A stretch of DNA of 64,000 nucleotides from an uncultured Bacteroidales bacterium (lineage in GTDB: Bacteria > Bacteroidota > Bacteroidia > Bacteroidales > UBA932). The DNA lies in NCBI GenBank assembly GCA_944323445.1, contig CALUSM010000008.1:1-64000 (forward strand), in the 5' to 3' direction. Each line of letters starts with the position of its first letter. Positions within the stretch are counted from its first letter, which is position 1. The notes under the pieces were generated by a model. That model was not told the origin of the DNA, did not search any database, and saw nothing but the letters and a program-made list of their open reading frames with translations. This document shows, piece after piece, positions 7,580 to 17,704 of this stretch. The position numbers and the translations under genes were made by a program.

Positions 7580-8168
7580 GATTAAGGGCATCTATCCAGA
7601 CGCACAATTCATCACCACTTCTTCTGACTGCATTTATGTAGCGGACTTCTCAGAACGGACAAATGCTGCCCGCAAAGTAGAAGTTCACGAGCATATACCG
7701 GACTGCCCACTCAAAGAGAACAGAAAAATGGACTGTTTCCGATTAAGCAACCCCTATTCGTTGCCTGTTGATTTTCACATTTTTGCCGAGCATCAGCTTG
7801 TAAATGCGGAGGGCCATGATATGGAACATTGCGAATGCTGTTTCTTCCCGGACGGACATTCGGAGCATATCTGGATAGGATTTCTGGAGATTAAAGACTG
7901 CAAAGTAAAGAATCTCTCCAGATACAAGGACAAGACCAAGCAACAGATTATTTCTACCGTACGCATGTTCCGCAAAAAGGGTCTTCTTGACTCCTGCAGA
8001 GTTTACGGAATTATCTCTTTCCCCAGGCACAACAAAGTCGGCTTTGACCAAACACTTTTTGAAGACATCACGGAATATAAACGCCTATACAAAGCTGAGC
8101 ACATCCGCTTCTTTGCAAGTAATGATGTCATAATAAACAGCATATCCACACTTTCACTCCCAAAGTAA
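7566..8168 (+). CDS. Putative PD-(D/E)xK nuclease-like partner of the ATPase
   Basis: 200 residues, starting at 7566 (or 7569, MKSKIKG) inside the last codons of the ATPase gene, so translation is probably coupled. I know no named family for it. Residues 94-110 read FFPDG...WIGFLEIK: Asp96, then Glu108-x-Lys110 on a predicted beta strand, followed by a helix with Gln126-Gln127 (KTKQQIISTVRMFR). That order, D, ExK, then Q in a helix, is the core of the PD-(D/E)xK nuclease fold. A Cys/His-rich patch (EHCECC near 87-92, HEHIPDC near 41-47) could bind metal. The nuclease assignment is inferred from motif order and context only. Confidence 0.6.
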   Translation: MMKSKIKGIYPDAQFITTSSDCIYVADFSERTNAARKVEVHEHIPDCPLKENRKMDCFRLSNPYSLPVDFHIFAEHQLVNAEGHDMEHCECCFFPDGHSEHIWIGFLEIKDCKVKNLSRYKDKTKQQIISTVRMFRKKGLLDSCRVYGIISFPRHNKVGFDQTLFEDITEYKRLYKAEHIRFFASNDVIINSISTLSLPK

Positions 8169-8200
8169 AGTCAAGATTCACCAACATTCATAAAACATCA

Positions 8201-8971
8201 ATGATGAGTAGAAATAATAATGCTGGAATAATCCAACTGCTTGCGACCGCCATGATGGTTCTGTGCTGCTTCGGGCAAAGGATACAGGCGCAGGATGGGA
8301 AGGGGTCTGCACATCTGGACTCGCTGCTGCACAGAATCTACCGGGAAGACCAGGCCGTGCGGCAGTATTCCCTCAATATGGAAGGAATGGATGAGGACAG
8401 TCTCATGGCATACATACAGCGCATGACAGAGACTGACCTCAGATGCCAGACGGCAGTATTTCCTATCCTAGACTCACTCGGCATTCCGGAAGGACTGTCC
8501 GACACTTCTTACAGCGCATTGTTCCTGGTCGTGCAGCATTCGGACCTGGAGCATCAGAGAAAATACTACCCGCTGTTCGAGGCAGGTGCGGAAAAAGGCC
8601 TGATCGAGCCTTCGGACGTTGCCACCATGCTGGACCGCATACTGATGCACGAGGGCAAGCCGCAGGTCTACGGCACCCAGACATTTTCGCAAATGAAGAC
8701 AATTATCGTCAAAGCCGGGGAGGACGGAAAACCGGAAAACGGGACCGGGACGGCACATACAAGCGAATCTGTCAATTACCTCTGGCCGGTAGAGAATGCC
8801 GACAGCCTGGACATCCGCCGCGCAAGGGTCGGCCTGCCGCCGATCGGAACTTACATGGAGATATTCGGGGAAATGGGCATGACTCTCGTATGGGACAAGG
8901 ATATGACCGTGGAGGATGCTTCGAGTATAAAAACAGGTCAAAAGCAGGAAAAGCCAATCCAGGAAAAATAA
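8201..8971 (+). CDS. Secreted DUF6624-like protein
   Basis: 256 residues with a cleavable signal peptide (hydrophobic 10-30, ending QRIQAQ). The body matches what I recall of DUF6624 proteins: LVVQHSDLEHQRKYYPLFE, then MLDRILMHEGKPQVYGTQ, then NYLWPVENADSLDIRRARVG. No catalytic function is established for this domain. The stop at 8971 is 2 bp before the sulfatase ATG, so the two are co-transcribed, and both products should be exported. A recent start at 8204 is equally possible since two Met codons are adjacent. Confidence 0.8.
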   Translation: MMSRNNNAGIIQLLATAMMVLCCFGQRIQAQDGKGSAHLDSLLHRIYREDQAVRQYSLNMEGMDEDSLMAYIQRMTETDLRCQTAVFPILDSLGIPEGLSDTSYSALFLVVQHSDLEHQRKYYPLFEAGAEKGLIEPSDVATMLDRILMHEGKPQVYGTQTFSQMKTIIVKAGEDGKPENGTGTAHTSESVNYLWPVENADSLDIRRARVGLPPIGTYMEIFGEMGMTLVWDKDMTVEDASSIKTGQKQEKPIQEK

Positions 8972-8973
8972 AT

Positions 8974-10659
<1,686 letters not shown>

Positions 10660-10663
10660 GACA

Positions 10664-11257
10664 ATGGAAGAGGAAATCAGGTATTTTCTCGAATGCGCAC
10701 ACAAGACCGCTGCTGCCGGACTGCTGTCCTGCAGCAGCGGTAATCTTTCCCTGCGGTGCAAGGGTCAGGACAATGAGGACTGCGCCCTCCTCTCTGCGAC
10801 CGGCTCTTGGCTCGGGGAGCTGCGGGAGGACCAGGTCGCTCTCTGCCGCATCAGCGACGGCACCTCTCTGAACGGAGTGCATCCCACGATGGAGGCCGGA
10901 TTCCACCTCGGGACAATGCGGAAAAGGCCGGAAGTCGGCTGCGTCCTGCACTTCCAGTCCCCTTACGCCACGGTCGTGGCCTGCATGAAGGACAAGCCGG
11001 CAGACTTCAACGTCACCCTCGAGGGACCGCTCTACGTCGGCCGTGAAGTGCCGGTGGTGCCGTTCCTCCCGCCCGGCAGTCCGGAACTCGCCGCTGCGGT
11101 CGTGGAAGCCCTCACCGCCCACGACATTGTCCTGATGTCCAACCACGGACAGGTCGCCTGCGGCCCCGACTTCCCCGACACCTTCCGCCGCGCCGTATTT
11201 TTCGAGATGGCCTGCCGCATCATCGTCCTCTCCCGCGGCAACTACACCACCATCTGA
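10664..11257 (+). CDS. Class II aldolase/adducin-family protein with altered zinc site
   Basis: 197 residues, 4 bp after the sulfatase stop and so in the same operon. The fold is recognisable: SSGNLSLR near 24-31, HPTMEAG with Glu77 as catalytic acid, and SNHGQVACG with His161. Family enzymes such as fuculose-1-phosphate aldolase bind zinc with an H-x-H pair plus a later His; here the pair reads His96-Phe-Gln98, so one ligand is replaced by Gln. That may weaken zinc binding or indicate another reaction (epimerase, decarboxylase or non-enzymatic). With a sulfatase in front, a role in sugar breakdown is plausible but unproven. The stop abuts the stop of the convergent ATPase gene. Confidence 0.85.
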   Translation: MEEEIRYFLECAHKTAAAGLLSCSSGNLSLRCKGQDNEDCALLSATGSWLGELREDQVALCRISDGTSLNGVHPTMEAGFHLGTMRKRPEVGCVLHFQSPYATVVACMKDKPADFNVTLEGPLYVGREVPVVPFLPPGSPELAAAVVEALTAHDIVLMSNHGQVACGPDFPDTFRRAVFFEMACRIIVLSRGNYTTI

Positions 11258-12409
11258 TCATTCTTCCGGGAAAAATTCCTTCTGAGGATTCATCAGCCGC
11301 TGCAGGAACATTCTCAGAAGAATATCCGGGACATAATACACTCCGTCCCTGACTGCCAGCAGTTCCATACTTGTCAGCTTGGCCGCCGCAGTCTGCACTG
11401 CACTGCTGGAGGCGAGAGAGTGACGGCGGAGGAAATCCACCCCCATTATCTTTTGGGCACGGACATCCTCGGCTACGGCATACAACAGTTCCTTCTGCCT
11501 TAACGGAATATCCGAGAGCATCATACGATAGCCCACAGAAGCCTCCTCTATGATGGAGTCCACAGTCTCCCTCAATATCGCCACTGTACATTCCCCACCC
11601 TCGGGCACGGTCGCATATGCCTCGTGAAAAGTCTTCTGCATACAGTACGTATTTCCTTCGAAAAGCCCGTACACCTTGCTGACTGCCTCCGGGGCAATTT
11701 TTTTCTTTCCTTTCTCAAAATGTCTTATGACGAATTCTGAATATTTCTCGGGATCAATCGGTTTCAGTTCCAGCATCGAAGCACTGTGATAAAACGGCCT
11801 GGCCGATGACATGAACATCTGCGACAGCATGTGGGTCTCACTGCCGGAGAATATAAAATTCACATTGCCAAGATGCTGTATATGCGAACGGAGAAGGGCC
11901 TCGATATTTTTCTCAGGATACTTGCCTATCTGCTGGAACTCGTCGAAAGTCACGATGCACGGACGGTCAGCCTGCTCAAGACACTGGAATATCTCCGTCA
12001 GCGTATATTCAGGACGGGATATGTCTCCAAGCCCTAAGCTGAATGTCGGAAGGCCGCTGACCGGGTCAAAGCCGAATTCCGCATTGATGGATTTAAGACC
12101 ATGGACAAAGTTCTGCAGCATCTTACGGCTCCTGGAGCGCAGACGGTTGAAGACAGCCTGACCGAATTCGTATGTAAATTCCTGAAAACATGCAGTATGC
12201 AGAATATCCACATAGAATGTGTAGTATCTCTCAGATATCTCCTCCCTGTCATAGCAGAAACGGATGAGTTTGGATTTGCCCAACCGCCTCTCAGAGATAA
12301 GGCACATATTTGCACCTCCGGTAACACTTCGGATTATGCGGTCTGATTCTGCTACCCGGTCACAGAAGTATTCTTTCGGAACGTCTCCGACAATAATAAA
12401 AGGATTCAT
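11258..12409 (-). CDS. Archaeal-type AAA ATPase (ATPase_2 family)
   Basis: 383 residues from the ATG at 12409, 31 bp after a TACATTTG promoter box; an in-frame ATG at 12472 lies upstream of that box. P-loop SERRLGKSKLIRF at about 40-52 is the RRxGK variant of this family (first Gly replaced by Ser), Walker B CIVTFDEFQQIGKYP near 171-185, sensor FIFSGSETHML near 206-216, and a C-terminal winged helix (LLYAVAEDV...AVQTAAAKLTSMELL). The last part lacks the nuclease-like DUF234 domain seen in the related gene at 35308. Such STAND-like ATPases are common in Bacteroidota and their role is poorly known. A cluster of repeated palindromes precedes it. Confidence 0.88.
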   Translation of the reverse strand: MNPFIIVGDVPKEYFCDRVAESDRIIRSVTGGANMCLISERRLGKSKLIRFCYDREEISERYYTFYVDILHTACFQEFTYEFGQAVFNRLRSRSRKMLQNFVHGLKSINAEFGFDPVSGLPTFSLGLGDISRPEYTLTEIFQCLEQADRPCIVTFDEFQQIGKYPEKNIEALLRSHIQHLGNVNFIFSGSETHMLSQMFMSSARPFYHSASMLELKPIDPEKYSEFVIRHFEKGKKKIAPEAVSKVYGLFEGNTYCMQKTFHEAYATVPEGGECTVAILRETVDSIIEEASVGYRMMLSDIPLRQKELLYAVAEDVRAQKIMGVDFLRRHSLASSSAVQTAAAKLTSMELLAVRDGVYYVPDILLRMFLQRLMNPQKEFFPEE

Positions 12410-12439
12410 ATCGCGCCTGTATTTACTATGGTTTACAGG

Positions 12440-12510
12440 CACAAATGTAATTATGAATTTTTCATTATGCAAATTTCATAATGAATTTCTCATAATGAAA
12501 ACTGCATAAT
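12440..12510 (-). promoter_or_regulatory. Promoter and repeated CATAATGAA operator of the ATPase gene
   Basis: The -7 box TACATTTG occupies 12447-12440 on the minus strand. Directly upstream, TTCATTATG (12461-12469) and CATAATGAA (12477-12485) form a 9-bp perfect inverted repeat, and CATAATGAA occurs again at 12491-12499, with partial copies at 12451 and 12503. The arrangement looks like a multi-site operator. Confidence 0.6.
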
Positions 12511-13005
12511 TTACGGAATGAGGGCAATGACGATGTAGTAGAGCATCACTCCGGAGGCGGCGAGCTTGAGACCGGTACCGAGCAGGAAGCCGAGGAAGGA
12601 GCCTGTCGCGGCCTTGAGACCCTGTCCCATCTTCTTCTCACCCCAGTAGAGTTCGGCGACGAGGGCACCGATAAAGGCTCCGGCAATCATGCCCCAGGGT
12701 GGGAAGAACAGAATGCCTACGAGCATGCCGGCCGTCGCTCCGCGCGAGGCATACTTCGTGCCGCCGGTCACCCGGGTCAGCCAACCCGGCACCACATAGT
12801 CCAGGACCGTCACCACCACCGTAACTATCAGCATGATGATCAGCAGACGCCATGTAATGTCGTCCAATGCGCAGGGCGAGCCCCAGAGAAAGAGCAGAAA
12901 CATGCCTGCCAGACTGCACGGAGGGCCGGGCAGCACGGGCAGAATACAGCCGAGAAGGCCTACGATGCCGAGTATCACGGCTACTATGTCGATGAAAATT
13001 TCCAT
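12511..13005 (-). CDS. DUF456 family membrane protein
   Basis: 164 residues, almost entirely hydrophobic with about five membrane spans. Typical DUF456 features are the N-terminal GLLGCILPVLPGPP motif and Gly-rich helices such as GATAGMLVGILFFPPWGMIAGAFIGA. The function of this family is not established; an inner-membrane location follows from the sequence. A good promoter lies in front (13035-13065). It reads towards the ATPase gene, but the operator region between them suggests separate transcription. Confidence 0.9.
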   Translation of the reverse strand: MEIFIDIVAVILGIVGLLGCILPVLPGPPCSLAGMFLLFLWGSPCALDDITWRLLIIMLIVTVVVTVLDYVVPGWLTRVTGGTKYASRGATAGMLVGILFFPPWGMIAGAFIGALVAELYWGEKKMGQGLKAATGSFLGFLLGTGLKLAASGVMLYYIVIALIP

Positions 13006-13034
13006 ATTGTGCGTCAGTCTGAACTTTCAGTACG

Positions 13035-13065
13035 CAAATGTAACATATTTGGCAATCTGAGCAAA
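13035..13065 (-). promoter_or_regulatory. Promoter of the DUF456 gene
   Basis: On the minus strand TTTG (13065-13062), a 19-bp spacer and TACATTTG (13042-13035) match the Bacteroidota -33/-7 consensus, 29 bp before the ATG. Confidence 0.65.
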
Positions 13066-13195
13066 ACTTACGGTCGGTACTGACGCGGGGTAGTTTTGTA
13101 ATCACTCAATAATCAGAGGCTTATGAAAGGTACATGTGCTTGCCGCCAGTCCGGAGCATGCCGAAAAGCACACCGCCTCATCATAAAGCCTTATA

Positions 13196-13330
13196 CACCA
13201 GATTTTTACATTTTAGGGTGATGCACTACTTACCGTTTGTCCGTCATCACTCACAACTGCCCTTAAACCGCACACGAGATATTCTCTCACCAAACTTTTA
13301 CATTTTTGAGGTGGCACACTACTTACTGTT
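13196..13330. repeat. Direct repeat pair of about 43 bp, 92 bp apart
   Basis: CACCAGATTTTTACATTTTA (from 13196) and CACCAAACTTTTACATTTTT (from 13288) start two similar units that both continue with a CACTACTTACTGTT-like tail. They lie in the 352-bp gap between the convergent-side DUF456 promoter and the nitroreductase stop, in which no gene is visible. Confidence 0.55.
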
Positions 13331-13357
13331 ACTGTTTGCCGTTTATCCGCCCTTACC

Positions 13358-14098
13358 TCATTCACAGAACCCCTGCGACTTCAGTACTTCCCGCATCTTG
13401 GCGGACATCTCCAGGCACTCCTGCCGCGTGAAACGGAAGCGGGTGAATACTTGGGCGAGGTTCTCCGTGCCGTTGAGCTCCACGAAATAACTGCTCTCTG
13501 GAAGTGCCTCCTTATCAGCGTATATGCGGTCGATATCCTCCGCGGTGTAGTCGCGATAATGACCGGCGTGCAGGATGGCCTCCACCGGCAGGCGGTCAGT
13601 CTGCTCCGGAGCCTCGTCCGGCCAGCCGAGAGTGACGGTCAGCACGGGCACCACCAGGGGCGGCAGATGCAGGGCCTCTATGATCTTATCGGGATTATAG
13701 ACCGTCGTACCAAGGATGCAGGTACCCAGACCGCACTCCTCCGCCAGAGTGATGAACGCCTGGGCAAACAGCAGAGTGTCCGTAGCAGCGTTGATAAAGG
13801 ACACAAAGTTGCCGTAGCCCGGCGCAGCGTCCCGTTCCTCACACCACCGGCTGAACCTGTGAAAGTCCGCGCAGAACGTCAGCACCGCCGGAGCCTCCAG
13901 AACCATCGGCTGATGATGGTGCGCCGCTGCCAGAGCCTCCCTTTCCGGCCCATCCTCAGTGACCACCAGAGAATACAGCTGCATATTGCCCATGGTCGCT
14001 GCCCTCGAAGCCTCCCCGGCCAGAGCCTCGATCAGTTCCTCCGGAATCCCGCGCCGCGAGTATTTCCGGATGCTTCTTCTATCCTTGAATCTTGCCAT
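13358..14098 (-). CDS. Nitroreductase-family flavoprotein
   Basis: 246 residues from the ATG at 14098, 29 bp after a TATCTTTG box (14135-14128); an earlier in-frame ATG at 14182 would precede the promoter. FMN-binding motifs of the NfsA/FRP-like branch are visible: FKDRRSIRKYS at 4-14, the RAATMGNMQLYSLVV stretch near 32-46, LFAQAFITLAEECGLGTCILG near 124-144 and TLGWPDEAP near 174. Family members reduce nitro compounds, quinones or flavins with NAD(P)H in the cytoplasm. The physiological substrate cannot be told from sequence. It stands alone, divergent from the small secreted protein at 14277. Confidence 0.92.
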   Translation of the reverse strand: MARFKDRRSIRKYSRRGIPEELIEALAGEASRAATMGNMQLYSLVVTEDGPEREALAAAHHHQPMVLEAPAVLTFCADFHRFSRWCEERDAAPGYGNFVSFINAATDTLLFAQAFITLAEECGLGTCILGTTVYNPDKIIEALHLPPLVVPVLTVTLGWPDEAPEQTDRLPVEAILHAGHYRDYTAEDIDRIYADKEALPESSYFVELNGTENLAQVFTRFRFTRQECLEMSAKMREVLKSQGFCE

Positions 14099-14246
14099 TG
14101 TACCGAAATTTTTCCTGAAAAGTTCCCCAAAGATACAAAATTTCCTGTCTCCCATCCTCCATGGAGAATATGCACATTCCATACATAACTCCGTACATCC
14201 TGCCGTCCAAAAAATGGAATTATGGTATCACCTGCTGAATAATTAA

Positions 14247-14254
14247 TATCTTTG
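14247..14254 (+). promoter_or_regulatory. -7 box upstream of 14277
   Basis: TATCTTTG, 22 bp before the ATG at 14277. Confidence 0.55.
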
Positions 14255-14276
14255 CCTTAAGAAAAACACCACTGAA

Positions 14277-14825
14277 ATGAAACAACTCATTGCACTAATG
14301 CTGATTCTATTCTGCAGCTCAACTTGCATAAGTTCTTACGCCACGGACAAACAGACCGCCGGAAGCGAGACATATGTCCACCGGGTAAAGGGATACCGGG
14401 GAAGTATAGCCATAACTGACCAATATCTGGTCTGGATAGGATTCGACACCTCGCACGGATATATGTTCAACGAACACCACTATCTGGGCGCAGGCGCGGG
14501 TTTTTTTATAGCCCCGACAGGGTTCTTTCCTCTGTTCGGCCATGCCTTTGTTGATTACAACGCCTACATCCTCAAAAGAGCAAGCTCTCCGATTGCCGGC
14601 ATTAAAATAGGATACATGACCTTCCTTGGGGAACTGAACGGCGTGGACGGCTCGGTTCCCTGGCATGCTGAAAACTCCATTGAACTGGAACCTAATATCG
14701 GATGGAGCTGGGCTTTCAACGAAAATCTTGGAATAAGACTGTCCCTCGGTGCGGCTGTCTTCATCATGCCACAGCCGAAAGACGTACTGGCAATGCCGAA
14801 ACTTGCCATTGCCTTTGATTTTTAG
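14277..14825 (+). CDS. Small secreted beta-barrel-like protein
   Basis: 182 residues with a signal peptide (MKQLIALMLILFCSSTCISS, cleavage near 22). The mature part alternates polar and aromatic residues in strands (QYLVWIGFDTSHGYMF, HHYLGAGAGFFIAP, LEPNIGWSWAF) and ends in Phe (AIAFDF), as outer-membrane barrels do. It resembles the protein at 34511 in layout, but I cannot assign a family. It has its own promoter and no operon partner. Confidence 0.7.
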   Translation: MKQLIALMLILFCSSTCISSYATDKQTAGSETYVHRVKGYRGSIAITDQYLVWIGFDTSHGYMFNEHHYLGAGAGFFIAPTGFFPLFGHAFVDYNAYILKRASSPIAGIKIGYMTFLGELNGVDGSVPWHAENSIELEPNIGWSWAFNENLGIRLSLGAAVFIMPQPKDVLAMPKLAIAFDF

Positions 14826-14860
14826 ACCAATGACGATAGTTGAAGGAAGAGGGAAACAGA

Positions 14861-16078
14861 CTACTTGAGCGGCGCAACCATCAGCACGTCATTGTCCTCC
14901 TCCGAGAGCACCGAGAGGATTTCCGAGATACGGGCACGGGCGGCATCGCTGAGACTGCCTGACTCGAGAGCGGTGCGGCCGGCCTCCATGAAACTCGCCG
15001 CATCGTATTGACAGACCGCATAGCCGTCGACAAAATCCCCGATACCGACCCTTTCACCGTCCATCAAATCATTGACCACCCCGCCGAGATGAACATCCCC
15101 GGTCCTGCGGTCCATGATTACTCCTGGCAGCGGTTCCGTACTGACATGCAGGACTCCCTCCTTCATTACCGATTTGCCCTGCTTCCTGACACTCATCACA
15201 ATATGACCGGGCAGGACCGTCGTAGAATAAATGTAATTGCCGTCCGTATAGCCGGCAGCCTCAGACTGCTCCATCTGTCCGAAACTGACCGTCAGAAGTG
15301 GATGAGCCTCCCCGCCTCCGTAAAGCCAGACCGTATCCTGCATCGTATTAGTAGAGCGGTATGACACATCCAGCATCCCCTGCACATTGCGGTCCGTGTC
15401 CATCATGGCGCGGTTATCTTCCGGGAACGAATACGTCCTGGGTATCTCCCAGAGCACCTCGCCTTCATAGTCCTGACACCAGGCCAGAGCCGGACAGCCA
15501 TTGTCCTCAGGCTTTACTGCCACCGTGATATTCCGATCACGTCCGTCTACCCTGAAACTGTAGTCCAGCCACGACCCGTCATCCGTGCTGTAGGCCAGCG
15601 GTACATCCTCCATCTTTCCCGTCGCGATATCGTACACATGCAGCTTATTGATATCCGGATAAGTCATCATCCAGATCTTCCCTCCCGCCTCGTCTATCTG
15701 CACGGACGATATCTGCAGGAACTCCCCGGGGCCGCGGCCTATCCCCCCGTAGGTTTTCAGGTATTTTCCGGTAGAACGGTCAAATAACTTAAGCGGTGTA
15801 CGCGATGCAATCGAAAAAATGGAGATGTAAGTGTCAGATACGTTCACCGTGGCAAAAGGCGTATAGGCCACCGCAGTGTCGCTGTCCAGGACAATGAACT
15901 CCGGCTCGCCGACCAGCTCCGACAGCATCAGGTCCTCCCCCTGCGGCAGCTGCGAATACTTCACGGAGACCAGCCCCGTACCATTGTCCTTCTGTCCGCA
16001 CGAAACCGCCGCCAGCATCAGGAATCCGGTCATGGCTGCACTCAGGCAGCGCGTTGAAAGAAATGCATTTGTTTTCAT
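14861..16078 (-). CDS. 6-bladed beta-propeller lipoprotein
   Basis: 405 residues. Signal peptide with lipobox AVSC (Cys about 27), so lipid-anchored. The rest is a beta-propeller of the Bacteroidota 6-bladed type: conserved LMLSELVGEPEFIVLDS near the start, FDRSTGKYLKTYGGIGRGPGEF in blade one, then YDIATGKMEDV, MDTDRNVQGMLDVSYRS and VIMDRRTGDVHLGGVVNDL. The role of these lipoproteins is unknown. A paralogue with the same motifs lies at 62549. The end LSEEDNDVLMVAPLK is nearly the same in both. Confidence 0.88.
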   Translation of the reverse strand: MKTNAFLSTRCLSAAMTGFLMLAAVSCGQKDNGTGLVSVKYSQLPQGEDLMLSELVGEPEFIVLDSDTAVAYTPFATVNVSDTYISIFSIASRTPLKLFDRSTGKYLKTYGGIGRGPGEFLQISSVQIDEAGGKIWMMTYPDINKLHVYDIATGKMEDVPLAYSTDDGSWLDYSFRVDGRDRNITVAVKPEDNGCPALAWCQDYEGEVLWEIPRTYSFPEDNRAMMDTDRNVQGMLDVSYRSTNTMQDTVWLYGGGEAHPLLTVSFGQMEQSEAAGYTDGNYIYSTTVLPGHIVMSVRKQGKSVMKEGVLHVSTEPLPGVIMDRRTGDVHLGGVVNDLMDGERVGIGDFVDGYAVCQYDAASFMEAGRTALESGSLSDAARARISEILSVLSEEDNDVLMVAPLK

Positions 16079-16175
16079 GGCTCAGTAGATTTTGGGTTTC
16101 TGTCTCAAAGTTAAAAATAATTTTTTTCTTTATCGGTTCTGGTGCCGATTATTTTTTGCTCCGACGTCCGGTTTT

Positions 16176-16323
16176 CCACAACGGCACCGAATCGCGGGAT
16201 CTGCTGCCGTTGCGGAAGAGGAGTCGAAGGACAATGCCGCTCAGAAAGGCCACAGCGAAGGTAACGGCGACATGCGGCTGCCACAACGGCACCGATTCGC
16301 GGGATTTGCTGCCGCTGCGGAAG
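16176..16323. repeat. 43-bp direct repeat, two copies 105 bp apart
   Basis: Copies at 16176-16218 and 16281-16323 share a CCACAACGGCACCGA start and TGCGGAAG end, with about three differences. They lie in the gap between the divergent propeller and DUF2284 genes; the second copy ends 7 bp before the DUF2284 promoter box. Confidence 0.75.
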
Positions 16324-16330
16324 GATTGAG

Positions 16331-16338
16331 TATATTTG
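16331..16338 (+). promoter_or_regulatory. -7 box of the DUF2284 gene
   Basis: TATATTTG, ending 9 bp before the ATG at 16348. Confidence 0.6.
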
Positions 16339-16347
16339 CGGACGAAT

Positions 16348-16968
16348 ATGGCACAGAAAGACGTGACACAAGAGAATATGACACAGCTTAATGCGGCAGA
16401 GCATTCAGCGGCATACACCGCGCAGGACCGCTGGCTGAAAATGCCGATGGCCGAATACATCGTCAGCTACCGGGATTCCGCAAGAGTGCGGGGATACTGC
16501 CGTGAATGTGGCCGCTACGGCAACTGCTGGGCCTGCCCTCCATACGATTTTGACGAGACGGCTCTTCTGGAACAATACACCACCATCTCACTGCTGGCCA
16601 CCGTGATAACTCCTTCGGAAGGAGTCACGCTCACCCCGGAGACAGCTGACCGCATCATCCGCCGGGAGCGGCAACGGCTCGACCGGATGCTGGTGAAAAT
16701 GGAATGTGACGCTTCAGTGCCGGCACACACCGCCCGCGCCTTCTTCGCCGGAACCTGCCTGCTCTGCCCGCCGGAGCATTGCACCCGCCGTAAATGCCTG
16801 CCCTGCCGCCACCCCGAAAGCATCCGCCCCTCCCTCGAGGCTCTTGGCTTCGACGTAGCCCGCACCACCTCCGGACTCTTCGGCATTGACCTCCAGTGGG
16901 GCAGACCCGATGCACCCCCCGCCTGCCTCACACTTCTCAGCGCCCTCGCCTGCAGCAGACAACATTGA
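16348..16968 (+). CDS. DUF2284 metal-binding protein
   Basis: 206 residues from the ATG at 16348; a TTG four codons earlier lies inside the promoter box. The protein has the cysteine pattern of DUF2284: CRECGRYGNCWACPP near 50-64 and CLLCPPEHCTRRKCLPCRHP near 135-154. Together these could hold an iron-sulfur cluster or zinc. No catalytic role is established for the family. It is followed by more than 700 bp of duplicated non-coding DNA, so it is monocistronic. Confidence 0.88.
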   Translation: MAQKDVTQENMTQLNAAEHSAAYTAQDRWLKMPMAEYIVSYRDSARVRGYCRECGRYGNCWACPPYDFDETALLEQYTTISLLATVITPSEGVTLTPETADRIIRRERQRLDRMLVKMECDASVPAHTARAFFAGTCLLCPPEHCTRRKCLPCRHPESIRPSLEALGFDVARTTSGLFGIDLQWGRPDAPPACLTLLSALACSRQH

Positions 16969-17704
16969 CTTCCGGAGCCTGTAGACTCCCGATATCTGCA
17001 ACTCCTGACGTGAGGTGCACACCCCCTCAGTCTGTAAACCATCCATGGCAATAACAATTTTATGGCACATCTGACTTGCAGTATGCTGTTACCGCGCTCA
17101 AGGCATACTATAGGCCCGATGAGCAAGCCGGCATGACAAGGCACTGCTTCCAGTCTGTTATCTACCATTTTGAATAGCGCAGTGATACTCAGACAATTTT
17201 CATCGTGCACACTTTACAGACACAAGGAGGCAGGGCGCAGTCTGTTATCCGAAGAAATCAGAAAAAGCTCCGATGATCACTAAGTTACAGTCAGCAGCTC
17301 AAAACAGACACAACTAAGCAACGGTCAATTCAGTCCTACATTCAGACGGTCCACCCGCGTTTAAGGGCATTCTATGGGCAGTTCTTAGGTAGCGACATCC
17401 TCTCCACCTCCGTGAGTCTGTTTTCCACATTTTACGCCATGTTTCTGCAAATGTGCGACTTAACAGCCTCTGCGCTTTACAGACACAAGGGGGCAGGGCG
17501 CAGTCTGTTATCCGAAGAAATCAGAAAAACCACCGATAATCACCAAGTTACAGCCAGCAGCTCAAAACAGACACAACTAAGCAACGGGCAATTCAGTCCC
17601 ATAGGCATAGGCACAGATACTGACACATGCACAGCAGCTTTCGACGAATTATCTTTCATTTCTCAGCACTTTTTTCCATCTTCGCACCCAGAAAACCTAC
17701 GGAT
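16969..17704. other. Long non-coding region with a partly duplicated unit
   Basis: 736 bp without a convincing gene. Roughly 17075-17338 and 17339-17601 are two copies of a unit of about 263 bp, well conserved only in the last 126 bases. Short open frames do not carry protein-like features. Confidence 0.6.
17213..17601. repeat. 126-bp direct repeat, period 263 bp
   Basis: 17213-17338 and 17476-17601 are about 90 percent identical, starting TTTACAGACACAAGG and ending CAATTCAGTCC. The flanking sequence in front of each copy shows weaker similarity (an AAGGGCATTCTATGGGC-like stretch), so the original duplication was larger. The arrays end 100 bp before the Fur-family gene. Confidence 0.85.

Noticed and set aside
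8443-8973. N-terminal extension of the sulfatase frame
   Set aside because: It overlaps the DUF6624 gene in another frame; the true sulfatase start at 8974 begins a lipoprotein signal.
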